Below are positions 17,467-27,055 of a DNA stretch of 64,000 bases, in pieces. The position numbers were made by a program, and so were the translations under genes. Every line of letters begins with the position of its first letter. Within the stretch, counting starts at the first letter, position 1. The stretch comes from Bacteroidota bacterium. GTDB taxonomy: Bacteria > Bacteroidota > Bacteroidia > Chitinophagales > Chitinophagaceae. Under the pieces are notes generated by a model that saw nothing but the letters and a program-made list of their open reading frames with translations, was not told the origin of the DNA and did not search any database. The stretch is taken from NCBI GenBank assembly GCA_028875875.1, contig JAGWUV010000009.1:36036-100035 (forward strand), given 5' to 3'.

Positions 17467-19953
17467 ATGAATAACAACACTACCGATAACCATCTTTTTG
17501 CCACAACAGCAACATTGTATGCCGAAGTGATCATTCCCTTGGCTCTGCCTACCAATTATACATGGGCCATACCCGAACATTTAAAAGAAGCGGTACAACC
17601 CGGTATTCGTGTAGAAGTGCAGCTACGCAACAAAAAATATGCAGGTATCATTAAAACACTGCATCAGCAAAAGCCGGAAGCCTTTGCCCCGAAGGATTTA
17701 TTAAATGTATTGGATGAAGAACCGCTGGTATATCCAACACAATTACAGTTCTGGCAATGGATAGCACAATATTATTTATGCTCTGAAGGTGAAGTGATGC
17801 AAGCAGCTGTTCCTTCCAATCTTAAATTATCCAGTGAAAGTATTTTGATATGGAATGAAGAATACGGCATTGATTTTTCTGACCTGAATGATGAAGAATA
17901 CCTTGTAGCCGAAGCCCTGGAAGTAAAGAAAGAATTGCGTTTAAGCGAAGTACAACAATTATTGGATGCATCGCATGTGTATCCTGTAATCAAGAAGCTG
18001 ATCGATAAACAGGTTTGTTTTATCTGGGAGGAATTGAAAGAAAAATATAAACCTAAAACAGAGACCTTTATTGTTCTTCACCCCGATTATCACAATGAAG
18101 AGAAACTGGAAAAACTGCTGAATGAATGGAGCCGGGCACCTAAACAAATGGAATTATTACTGGCCTACCTGCACCTGATCAAAACATCAGGAGAGGTTAC
18201 TCAATCTGAATTACTTAAAAAAGCAAATGCCAGTAACGCACAACTCAAGGGCCTGATTGAAAAGGAAATACTTAAGGCGGAGAAAAGATCTACAGACAGG
18301 ATCAAATCATTACCTAAAAACCTGGTAATTGATTTTGAATTATCCGAAGCACAACAAAAAGCTTATGATAATATTCAAACGATCTTTAACACCAAACAAG
18401 TTTGCCTTTTGCATGGCGTTACCGCCAGTGGAAAAACCCAACTATATATTAAGCTGATAGAACAGTCCATCAAACAAGGTAAACAGGTATTATACCTCTT
18501 ACCCGAAATAGCACTAACGGCACAGATTATACGAAGGCTGCAAAAACATTTTGGAGGATATATTGCGATCTATCATTCCAAATTCAATCCCAATGAGCGT
18601 GTTGAAATATGGAATAAAATTAAAAGCGGCGAAACTAAAGTAGTACTTGGCGCAAGATCTTCTCTCCTATTGCCTTTCAAAGAATTAGGCTTGGTGATCG
18701 CGGATGAAGAACATGATGCCAGTTATAAACAACAAGATCCTGCCCCACGTTATCATGCAAGAGATGCAGCCGTATATTATGCCTCTTTGTTTAATGCGAA
18801 AGTTTTATTAGGCAGCGCTACCCCTTCGATAGAAAGTTATTACAACTGCCTGCAACAAAAATATGGACTAGTTACGCTCACAGAGAGATTCGGCAACGTA
18901 GAACTTCCTTCTATTGAGCTGGTGGATGTAAAAAAACTGATGCCGAAAGATAAGAGCAAAGTGGCTTTTACACCAGCCTTAACAGAAGCAATTCAAACCT
19001 CGTTGCAGCAACACAAACAAGTGATCCTATTCCAAAACAGGCGTGGCTATTCGCCCTATCAGATATGCAATACTTGCGGATGGATACCGCATTGTAAGAA
19101 TTGTGATGTAACCTTAACTTATCATAAAGCCAAACATACTTTAAGTTGCCATTATTGTGGCACCGCTTATCCCGTGATCAACACCTGTGCCGCATGTGGT
19201 AGTCATAACTTTACTCAAAAGAATTTTGGCACAGAAAAAATAGAAGAACTGCTGTCAGAACAATTTCCTGAAGCGCATATTGCCAGAATGGATTATGATA
19301 CTGTGAAAGGCAAGAACGATCACGATAACCTTATTAAACTGTTTGAACAACAACGCATAGATGTATTGGTAGGAACACAAATGGTAGTAAAGGGGTTAGA
19401 TTTTGAACATGTAAATCTTGTTGGCATCATTGATGCAGATGGCATTTTGAACTTCACTGATTTTCGTGTGAATGAACGGGCTTTTCAATTGATGGAACAG
19501 GTAAGCGGAAGAGCCGGCAGAAAAGATGGCAAAGGAAAAGTATTGATACAGGTGAGCAATACCCATCATCCTGTATTACAATTTGTAAAAGAACACGATT
19601 ACCAACAACTGTTCAATTACGAGATACAAAGCAGGCAGTTGTATCAGTACCCGCCATTCTTCCGTTTGATTGTTCTTACATTTAAACATAAGGAAAAACA
19701 TATTGCCGAAGAAGCAGCGAACCTGATGATGCATGGATTGAAGACCAACTTTGCGAACTATTTAAACGGGCCCGCACAACCTGTAGTTGACCGTGTTCGT
19801 AATCAATACCTTTGGGAGATCATGATAAAATTACCTAAAGATGCCGCACTGATTCAGCAATGTAAAAGAGAAATACTACAACAAACAGCCATCATTCAAT
19901 CCAATAAAAATTATCGCAGCGTAAGTATTGTACCAGACGTTGATCCGATATAA
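17467..19953 (+). CDS. priA: Primosomal replication protein N' (helicase PriA)
   Basis: An 828-residue superfamily 2 helicase that reloads the replisome at stalled forks. An N-terminal DNA-binding domain (YAEVIIPLALPTNYTWAIP) precedes the Walker A motif GVTASGKTQLYI near residue 318, the DEEH box (VIADEEHDASYKQQ) and GSATPS. The zinc-binding block has eight Cys (CNTCGWIPHCKNCD ... CHYCG ... CAACG), and motif VI is QVSGRAGRKDGKG. Length is slightly above the E. coli protein (732). murB begins 24 bases downstream. Confidence 0.96.
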   Translation: MNNNTTDNHLFATTATLYAEVIIPLALPTNYTWAIPEHLKEAVQPGIRVEVQLRNKKYAGIIKTLHQQKPEAFAPKDLLNVLDEEPLVYPTQLQFWQWIAQYYLCSEGEVMQAAVPSNLKLSSESILIWNEEYGIDFSDLNDEEYLVAEALEVKKELRLSEVQQLLDASHVYPVIKKLIDKQVCFIWEELKEKYKPKTETFIVLHPDYHNEEKLEKLLNEWSRAPKQMELLLAYLHLIKTSGEVTQSELLKKANASNAQLKGLIEKEILKAEKRSTDRIKSLPKNLVIDFELSEAQQKAYDNIQTIFNTKQVCLLHGVTASGKTQLYIKLIEQSIKQGKQVLYLLPEIALTAQIIRRLQKHFGGYIAIYHSKFNPNERVEIWNKIKSGETKVVLGARSSLLLPFKELGLVIADEEHDASYKQQDPAPRYHARDAAVYYASLFNAKVLLGSATPSIESYYNCLQQKYGLVTLTERFGNVELPSIELVDVKKLMPKDKSKVAFTPALTEAIQTSLQQHKQVILFQNRRGYSPYQICNTCGWIPHCKNCDVTLTYHKAKHTLSCHYCGTAYPVINTCAACGSHNFTQKNFGTEKIEELLSEQFPEAHIARMDYDTVKGKNDHDNLIKLFEQQRIDVLVGTQMVVKGLDFEHVNLVGIIDADGILNFTDFRVNERAFQLMEQVSGRAGRKDGKGKVLIQVSNTHHPVLQFVKEHDYQQLFNYEIQSRQLYQYPPFFRLIVLTFKHKEKHIAEEAANLMMHGLKTNFANYLNGPAQPVVDRVRNQYLWEIMIKLPKDAALIQQCKREILQQTAIIQSNKNYRSVSIVPDVDPI

Positions 19954-19977
19954 AAGACGAATAAAGCAGAACAGCTT

Positions 19978-20988
19978 ATGAATATCCAGGAAAATATTTC
20001 ATTGAAACCATTCAACACTTTTGGTATTGATGTTATAGCAAAAGTATTTACAACATTTTCTTCGAAGGAAGAATTAACAGATGTACTCAATACCTATCAA
20101 AAAAATCCACTGCTTATTTTAGGTGGTGGCAGCAATATTCTTTTCACTAAAAACTTTGATGGGCTTGTTTTAAAAAATGAATTGAAAGGCATTGAACTTG
20201 TAAAAGAAGATGATGAATATTACTATGTAAAAGCAGCGGCCGGAGAGGTATGGCATGAGTTTGTGCTGCATTGTTTGGAACACAATTATGCGGGCATTGA
20301 AAACCTTAGCCTCATTCCCGGCAATGTAGGTGCCAGTCCTATGCAGAACATTGGCGCTTATGGTGTTGAGATAAAAGATGTGTTTTATGAACTGGAAGCT
20401 TATCATATTCAAAGCCATGCTATACAAACCTTTGGCTTGAAGGATTGCGAATTCGGATACAGGGAAAGTGTGTTCAAAAGAAAATTCAAAGACCAGTTCA
20501 TCATTCTTAATGTAACTTATAAATTAAGAAAGCAACCTGTGTTTCATACCTCATATGGAGCAATTGAAAAAGAGCTGGAGAAAATGAGTGTAAAAGAATT
20601 ATCTATTAAGGCCATTTCACAAGCAGTTATCAATATCAGGAGCAGTAAACTACCTGATCCTAAAGTAGTTGGCAATGCAGGTAGCTTCTTCAAAAATCCA
20701 ATAGTATCAAAATTCCGCTGGCATGTAATATGGGAAGAATATAGGGATATACCCTATTACACATCAGATAATTATCATTATAAAATCCCCGCAGCCTGGT
20801 TAATAGAACAATGCGGATGGAAAGGTTACAGGAGAAATGATATAGGCTGCAATCCTTTACAGCCGCTGGTTCTGGTGAACTACGGAAATGCCACTGGAAA
20901 TGAAATTATAGAATTAAGCGAACAGATCATTCAATCTGTTAAGCAGAAATTTGGTATTGAACTGGAGAAGGAAGTTAACATCATCTGA
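19978..20988 (+). CDS. murB: UDP-N-acetylmuramate dehydrogenase (type I MurB)
   Basis: A 336-residue FAD enzyme that reduces enolpyruvyl-UDP-GlcNAc to UDP-MurNAc in peptidoglycan synthesis. It shows NTFGIDVIAKVF, the FAD-binding LILGGGSNILFT, IPGNVGASPMQNIGAYGVEI, the catalytic Ser in GNAGSFFKNP, the IPAAWLIEQCGWKG segment and a C-terminal catalytic Glu region (GIELEKEV). The length and loop layout fit the E. coli-like type I enzyme. Its 3' end overlaps the convergent PKD-protein gene by 8 bases. Confidence 0.95.
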   Translation: MNIQENISLKPFNTFGIDVIAKVFTTFSSKEELTDVLNTYQKNPLLILGGGSNILFTKNFDGLVLKNELKGIELVKEDDEYYYVKAAAGEVWHEFVLHCLEHNYAGIENLSLIPGNVGASPMQNIGAYGVEIKDVFYELEAYHIQSHAIQTFGLKDCEFGYRESVFKRKFKDQFIILNVTYKLRKQPVFHTSYGAIEKELEKMSVKELSIKAISQAVINIRSSKLPDPKVVGNAGSFFKNPIVSKFRWHVIWEEYRDIPYYTSDNYHYKIPAAWLIEQCGWKGYRRNDIGCNPLQPLVLVNYGNATGNEIIELSEQIIQSVKQKFGIELEKEVNII

Positions 20989-23900
20989 TGATGGTCACCG
21001 AGCCACTCATTGTTTGCCTGCCATTCCCCGGGTTGATGACATAATAATATGTTCCAACAGGCAAAGGTGAACCGTTATAAGTTCCATCCCACTGTACATC
21101 ATAACCCGTAGCACTGAATAATAACTGGCCGTAACGGTTAAACACGGAAACTTTTGCCCCTGGATAATCGTTCAGGTATCGGATCATCCAGGTATCGTTA
21201 ATGCCATCCCCGTTAGGAGAGAATGCATTAGGAATGATTGGCGTTTTCAACATCTTCACAAAAACGGTATCTGTAGTTATACAGCCTCCTTTCCCGGTAA
21301 TGGATAACCGATAGGTAATATCATCCAATGGTGTAGTAGTTGGAACCAGGACAGTATCAGTATTCAAATACAAACTTGGCGACCATTGATATACTGGTGC
21401 CGGAGGGCCATCTATCCAAAAAAATATTGGCTGCAACATGGCACTGTTTCCTTGCAGCACATTCACTCGATGTGGTAAGATCAATACCGGGTAAGGATCA
21501 ACAATTACAGAATTCGAAGCCGTATCGCTCACACAGCCTTTGGCATCGAAAATATAAAGACTGGTTACAAAAGTTCCTGAATCGGCAAATTGTCTTGAGG
21601 TATTTGGAAGCGATGCAAAAACACTTTGAGAAAGATCCCAATGCCATGACACTATAGAATCTGTAAAGCCTGTTGTAGCATCATAAAAATGAATACTGTC
21701 GCCCCTGCAAACTTCGCTTCTGTCTGTTGTAAATGAAGCCTTGGGCTGAGGATAAATATTACTGAACATCTTATCTAATGAATCTACACACCCATCCTTA
21801 CTTGTTACAATTAATTCAACCGGGTATGCTCCTAAAGCTGAATACTGGTGTACCGGGTTTTTAAGCAACGATTGTTCGCTTTGGCTTCCATCTGAAAACT
21901 TCCATACATAGGTGAACAAGTTTTGTGATTGGTCGGCTATTTGCGAAGAATCGTAAAAACGGGCATGCCCATCGGGAAGACAAACAGCATTAGGCACACC
22001 AAACGATACAACGGGCAAAGGATGTACGATAATATTTTTTGCAGTTGGAGAACTGACGCAACCGCTATCGGTTGTTACCACCAGTGAGACCGTGTAATTT
22101 CCATACGCAGCATATTGCTTAGGGAAAGGAAGGCTATCACTCCGTGTTTGAGTAGTTTGATCACCAAACTGCCAATCCCATTTTTGTATTTTACTAAAAT
22201 TAGCTGCGGAACTATCTATGAAGAGAATATCATTTTTCTCACATTTCGGATTAGCTACCCCCCATTTTGCTTGCGGTGAAGGCCAAACGGTTAATACCTG
22301 GTAAGCTGAATCACGGCAACCTGCACTGGATACATACAAAGCCATCACAGAATCTTTTCCAACACCAGCCTGCACTGGGTTAATGAGGCCAGTTGCACTA
22401 ATACCTTTTCCTACATAACTAAACACACCCAATTGTATGTTATTTATTTCAATCGCTTCGGTTATTTGTCTGGCAGAAGCATCATAACATATTCCAGGTA
22501 AGGTTGTGAATTGCACAACAGGACTTGAGGTTAATGTAATCACTGTATCTTTTGAAGATACACAGGTAATACCTGAAAAAGCCATGTAATGTATCGTCAC
22601 GTTTTTAGTAGCAGTATTGAAGTTTTTATACAAATGCGTATAAATATCATTGAACGAAGGATTAGCAACAGAATCATATACCAAAGGTTCGTTGCTGTAA
22701 TCCCAATAGATCTTAACGGCTGTAATATTGCCAAAATCAACGGTAGATAAATTTTGAATTTTCACTGAATCATTACTGCACTTTGTACCTGTATTTAACA
22801 ATGAGAAGGCAGCCTTAGGTATGGCTCCGTTCACGATGAAGTTTTGTGTTAAACTATCGCTACAACCGTTGGCCGAGGTGACCTGTAGCGCCACTTTATA
22901 ATAACCACTTTGATTATAACGATGTTTCGGATTTTGAAGAATAGAAGTATCTGGATTACCTATGCCAGCAGTCGCATCACCAAAATTCCAATGATAGGTA
23001 AACCCAGTCGACTGGTCTGCAATAGAAGATGTATCGGCAAACTGTGCGTAGGCATCACTTAAACATACTTCCGGTAAAATAAAACCTGGCTTTGGCAAAG
23101 GATGTACCGCAATATTTTGAGCAGCTGTATCGCTCTTACAGCCCAGGCTCGACTGCACAGCTAACTTCACAGGATAGCTACCCCAGGAACTATAGGTTGT
23201 TGTGAAAGTATCCCTGTTATAAACATCTCTTACAGAACCATTGACAATCCAATACCAATGTGTTAAAGTATCTAAACTTGCAGTAGATTGGTCAAACACA
23301 CGAATCGTATGCTTTTCACAACTAGGATTATTATAACCAAACTTAGCAACAGGTAGTGGATTTACGATTAGTGTATCCTGCGGAAGTTTAAGGCTATTGG
23401 ATACACTAGTAACACAACTATTGGAATCAGTAACAGATTGCACTGCATAGATTGTATTGGAAGAAAGTGTTGGGGTATAAAAAGAAGCTGTATCCTTGGC
23501 AGTAGTTAAGGTTTGCGTGCTAACACCATTCGCCATCCCATAAGTGATAGTAAATGGCGCAGTACCCAATAGACTAAAATTTACTTTTCTGTTGTCACCA
23601 TAACAAACAGTATCCATCGGTTTTACAAAAGCTAACGTAGGCAAGGGATGAACTATTACTGAAACACTATCAACAGATGTTCCGCAACCATTAATGTTCG
23701 CAGTTAAAAAATACATGCCGGAATTAGCATAGGTAGGGTTTGCAATCACAGGATTATACACAGTACTGGTAAAACCATTTGGCCCCGTCCACTGATAAGA
23801 GGCATCCGTAATTTTTGTAGCCAGCAGTTGTATGTTATTGCCAAAACAACTGATGGATGCGACGGATGGACTTGTTTTCACAGTTGAATAATTAGAAAAA

Positions 23901-25231
23901 TAACCTAACCTTGATCCTGTACTGGTACCTCCATTCAAGAACCCAAGATGGAACAAGCCTGTTGTATTGGCCACTACCGAAGGACTTGTGGTCGTAAACA
24001 GTTGGTCTATATTTGGTAATAAGGATGCATCTATTCTGGCTGCCTGCCAAATTCCACCCATACCCGGAACAGGTTGGAACATAGCAGCTGTAATGATGCC
24101 GCTCTGGCCATTCAAAGTAAAATTTCCTATATCAGGTGTTTTACAAAGTAAATTCAGTTGAAAGGTTTCAGTGGTAGAACGAATAAATGAAACCAATTGC
24201 GAGCCTGTACATTTAATCGCCGGAAGATTAGTAGAGGCCATTTCTCCTCCAATACCGGTTACCTGGTAAACATAGGATGGTGTACTGGTTTGAATATAAG
24301 CACTATTGCTTGAGATAGTTCCTCTGTAACATTGTCCGCGGTTAACGGTAGCAAGGATAGAGCCATTTACGGAAATGGTTGTGCCATCCACTGTTGGCCA
24401 CACATAATAATAATCCTGTGTTTGATTTGAATACGACAATGCTCCCCGAACAATAATAAAGTCTGTACCATTATTATTTTCCGGTAGTATCTGGTCTCCA
24501 ATTAAATCTCTGTTACCCGTACTTGACGGGCCAACAGAATCATCATAGATCGTTACTGCAATGGGCTTGTCAGCCGTTACAGTGCTACCTCCTAAATGTG
24601 TACCTGCTGCAATATTCTGGGCAACTACCGCATAAGACTGCCCCTTATTTAATGTGATCGAAAATGTTGATCCTTTTGAATGTCCTATTGCATCGTTGCT
24701 CACCGTCACTGTCACTGTAGTATTATCTTGCGTAGCAACAACAACAAAACCATTTTTCGGTTGGGGTACATAAAGCCCACCTGTACCATTTGCAAAATCT
24801 GTTTGTCCTGGTATGAGGAAGTTAAGCCCGGTTCCAAGCTTTCCTTTAAGGGGGAATATCTCAGGGTTCTTACTGTGACCAACTTCATAATAGGCTGAAA
24901 TGCTGTTCGTAGCAGTTATTTTAATCCCATAATTCAATTTGGTATCCGCAGGATTATTCTCCACCATACTCATCTGTGAAGTGATGTCTTGCGTTATCTC
25001 CTGGTAAGCATTAAGATGAATTGAATATGGCTGAAAGTTAGGATTAGCAGGTTGGGATATTGTAATATCAGCAGCCTTATCATAAGTAGCTAAACGAAAA
25101 ACTTCGGGTATATTTTCATGACCTGAACAGATAGAAGGAGCTGCAAACCAAAAGGAAGTATCAGATTGTGCGTTCACCCCAACCGATACAAAACATCCGA
25201 TCAATAGAATAAATTTCCGTATAAAACTCAT
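20981..25231 (-). CDS. Large secreted PKD-repeat protein with IgGFc-binding-like N-domain and T9SS type B sorting domain
   Basis: A 1416-residue exported protein from ATG 25231, which is preceded by a purine-rich AAAGGA ribosome site; further upstream starts are poorer. The signal peptide is MSFIRKFILLIGCFVSVGVNA. Residues ~25-420 resemble an IgGFc-binding-like domain (VVATQDNTTVTVTVS, KPIAVTIYDDS). Many PKD/Ig-like repeats follow (HWYWIVNG, YHWNFGDA, WDWQFGDQTTQ, YVWKFSDGSQ, WHWDLS). The last ~90 residues are a T9SS type B (gliding-motility-associated) sorting domain: IPNAFSPNGDGINDTW, VSVFNRYGQLLF, WDGTYNGSPLPVGTYYYVI. It is probably a cell-surface adhesin or structural protein. It is transcribed alone and converges on murB. 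Confidence 0.9.
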   Translation of the reverse strand: MSFIRKFILLIGCFVSVGVNAQSDTSFWFAAPSICSGHENIPEVFRLATYDKAADITISQPANPNFQPYSIHLNAYQEITQDITSQMSMVENNPADTKLNYGIKITATNSISAYYEVGHSKNPEIFPLKGKLGTGLNFLIPGQTDFANGTGGLYVPQPKNGFVVVATQDNTTVTVTVSNDAIGHSKGSTFSITLNKGQSYAVVAQNIAAGTHLGGSTVTADKPIAVTIYDDSVGPSSTGNRDLIGDQILPENNNGTDFIIVRGALSYSNQTQDYYYVWPTVDGTTISVNGSILATVNRGQCYRGTISSNSAYIQTSTPSYVYQVTGIGGEMASTNLPAIKCTGSQLVSFIRSTTETFQLNLLCKTPDIGNFTLNGQSGIITAAMFQPVPGMGGIWQAARIDASLLPNIDQLFTTTSPSVVANTTGLFHLGFLNGGTSTGSRLGYFSNYSTVKTSPSVASISCFGNNIQLLATKITDASYQWTGPNGFTSTVYNPVIANPTYANSGMYFLTANINGCGTSVDSVSVIVHPLPTLAFVKPMDTVCYGDNRKVNFSLLGTAPFTITYGMANGVSTQTLTTAKDTASFYTPTLSSNTIYAVQSVTDSNSCVTSVSNSLKLPQDTLIVNPLPVAKFGYNNPSCEKHTIRVFDQSTASLDTLTHWYWIVNGSVRDVYNRDTFTTTYSSWGSYPVKLAVQSSLGCKSDTAAQNIAVHPLPKPGFILPEVCLSDAYAQFADTSSIADQSTGFTYHWNFGDATAGIGNPDTSILQNPKHRYNQSGYYKVALQVTSANGCSDSLTQNFIVNGAIPKAAFSLLNTGTKCSNDSVKIQNLSTVDFGNITAVKIYWDYSNEPLVYDSVANPSFNDIYTHLYKNFNTATKNVTIHYMAFSGITCVSSKDTVITLTSSPVVQFTTLPGICYDASARQITEAIEINNIQLGVFSYVGKGISATGLINPVQAGVGKDSVMALYVSSAGCRDSAYQVLTVWPSPQAKWGVANPKCEKNDILFIDSSAANFSKIQKWDWQFGDQTTQTRSDSLPFPKQYAAYGNYTVSLVVTTDSGCVSSPTAKNIIVHPLPVVSFGVPNAVCLPDGHARFYDSSQIADQSQNLFTYVWKFSDGSQSEQSLLKNPVHQYSALGAYPVELIVTSKDGCVDSLDKMFSNIYPQPKASFTTDRSEVCRGDSIHFYDATTGFTDSIVSWHWDLSQSVFASLPNTSRQFADSGTFVTSLYIFDAKGCVSDTASNSVIVDPYPVLILPHRVNVLQGNSAMLQPIFFWIDGPPAPVYQWSPSLYLNTDTVLVPTTTPLDDITYRLSITGKGGCITTDTVFVKMLKTPIIPNAFSPNGDGINDTWMIRYLNDYPGAKVSVFNRYGQLLFSATGYDVQWDGTYNGSPLPVGTYYYVINPGNGRQTMSGSVTIIR

Positions 25232-25416
25232 ATGGTTACTCGTTCCTTTCAAACTGCATTTCATCGCAGTTGCACTTGCTCTATGCAAAGCAGAAAAGGC
25301 GTTTAACCAAAGATAACTTCAATACGCTTGCCGATGCCTTAAAAACGGTTAATCCTAATATAATTTGTTAAACATTAATGCCAGTTGCATTCTTCGTTAA
25401 CCATACGCTATTTACA

Positions 25417-25443
25417 ACAAAGCCCTGCAATGCAAGGCTTTGT
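25417..25443 (-). terminator. Hairpin just past the AAA ATPase stop codon
   Basis: Eight-bp perfect stem ACAAAGCC (25417-25424) / GGCTTTGT (25436-25443), 3 bases past the stop. It lacks a strong T-run, so it is a weak terminator candidate. Confidence 0.4.
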
Positions 25444-25446
25444 CAA

Positions 25447-26994
25447 CTATCTAAAATCGTCTTCATTTAAATCTTCATCTTCTTCACTAAAATTCATCGA
25501 CCCTAAATTCATCATACTCCCGATCAGGTCTTTGAATTCGATCTTACCCTCTATTACTTTTTTACTAATAAGCGAATAAGCTGCCAACCCATGCAGCACA
25601 AACTCCATCAACAAAGCATTCTCCTTTTCATTGGCATGATGATAATGCTTCTTGATAAACGCATATAAACCATCTACTTTATACAAAGCCTGAACCTTAT
25701 CTTCATCTTTCATGTCTACAAACAAGTCTACATGATTGCCGGCATCAAACCACCTGGTAATGGCCTTATAAGGATTCTCCGGTTCCTTTTCTTCTACTGA
25801 TTTCTTACCGGCTACTCTCCTTTTCTTGCTCTGTTCCGGGTTAGGAAAATATTGAATGAACTGAGAACGGATCGCTTTGTCTAATAAATTTACGGCCACC
25901 TGGTAAGGCCCTTCCTGCTCTCCTTCATACACCAATTCAATTTTACCTGTGATGGCAGGAATGATACCTACAAGATCACTGATCCAAACCTGCGTATGTT
26001 TTTCGGTGTGAATGATGGCTCTCCGTTCTGCACTGCTCACCGCATTTTCAAATGCAGCAATGGTAAGCCTCGCACTCACCCCGCTTTTCTTATCAACATA
26101 CTCATTATTCCTCGCCTCAAACGCCAACTGTTCTATCAGGCGTTTTACAAGATCACTTACATCAATTTTTTCTTTTTGCTCCTCTAATATGTGAGCTTCT
26201 TGTTCTGTAATAGCGAGTGAGGTTTCAATATTTTTAGGGTAATGCGTTAATATCTGGCTCTCGATCCTGTCTTTCAAAGGCGTTACAATACTGCCACGGT
26301 TGGTATAGTCTTCGGGGTTAGCGGTGAATACAAAAAGTATGTCCAAAGGCATTCGCAACTTAAACCCTCTGATCTGGATGTCGCCTTCCTGTAAAATATT
26401 GAAGAGTGCCACCTGTATTCTTGCCTGCAGGTCGGGTAATTCGTTGATAACAAAGATTCCCCTATTGCTGCGTGGGATAATGCCATAATGTATTACCCGT
26501 TCATCTGCAAAACTCAAACGCAGGTTAGCTGCTTTGATCGGATCAATATCGCCAATGAGATCGGCAACGCTAACATCAGGGGTTGCCAGCTTTTCACCAT
26601 ATCGCTCTGATCTGTGCATCCATTGGATTGGCGTTTCATCTCCATGCTCAGCAATAAGATCTTTGGCATATTTACTCAACGGATGTAAAGGATCATCATT
26701 TACTTCACTTCCTGCTATAACTGGAATATATTCATCCAGTAAATCTACCATTTGCCTGGCCATACGTGTTTTGGCCTGGCCACGCAAGCCGAGGAACAAA
26801 ATATTATGACGTGATAATAATGCTCTTTCTGTATCAGGAATCACCGTATCCTCATAACCTAAAATGCCTGTAAAAGGATTCTCTTTGTTGCGTATAGACG
26901 TGATCAAATTCTTTCTCACTTCCTCTTTTACGCTTAACGATTTATACCCACTTTTTTTAAGATCTCCTAATGTTTTAATCTTTTGAATATCCAT
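25447..26994 (-). CDS. MoxR/magnesium-chelatase-like AAA+ ATPase
   Basis: A 515-residue ATPase from ATG 26994. After a ~45-residue lead it shows a Walker A variant GLRGQAKT (69-76), a Walker B-like GIFVINELPDLQARIQ, the ILQEGDIQIRGFKLRMPLDILFVFTANPEDY segment (pre-sensor loop and sensor 1) and a lid domain with RLTIAAFENAVSSAERR. The C-terminal ~100 residues, after a basic linker, are a family-specific helical extension ending in an acidic tail. MoxR and BchI-type ATPases remodel partner complexes through VWA proteins, and the gene upstream (27056-28153) encodes one. Substrate unknown. Confidence 0.85.
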   Translation of the reverse strand: MDIQKIKTLGDLKKSGYKSLSVKEEVRKNLITSIRNKENPFTGILGYEDTVIPDTERALLSRHNILFLGLRGQAKTRMARQMVDLLDEYIPVIAGSEVNDDPLHPLSKYAKDLIAEHGDETPIQWMHRSERYGEKLATPDVSVADLIGDIDPIKAANLRLSFADERVIHYGIIPRSNRGIFVINELPDLQARIQVALFNILQEGDIQIRGFKLRMPLDILFVFTANPEDYTNRGSIVTPLKDRIESQILTHYPKNIETSLAITEQEAHILEEQKEKIDVSDLVKRLIEQLAFEARNNEYVDKKSGVSARLTIAAFENAVSSAERRAIIHTEKHTQVWISDLVGIIPAITGKIELVYEGEQEGPYQVAVNLLDKAIRSQFIQYFPNPEQSKKRRVAGKKSVEEKEPENPYKAITRWFDAGNHVDLFVDMKDEDKVQALYKVDGLYAFIKKHYHHANEKENALLMEFVLHGLAAYSLISKKVIEGKIEFKDLIGSMMNLGSMNFSEEDEDLNEDDFR

Positions 26995-27055
26995 GAAAAA
27001 TTTTTTATTTCGAGATAATAGCCATTCATAACTTATCATTCCTAACTCATCACTC

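Noticed and set aside
20981..25231. Large antisense frames within the PKD gene
   Set aside because: They are shadows of the PKD coding frame with no domain or start signal.
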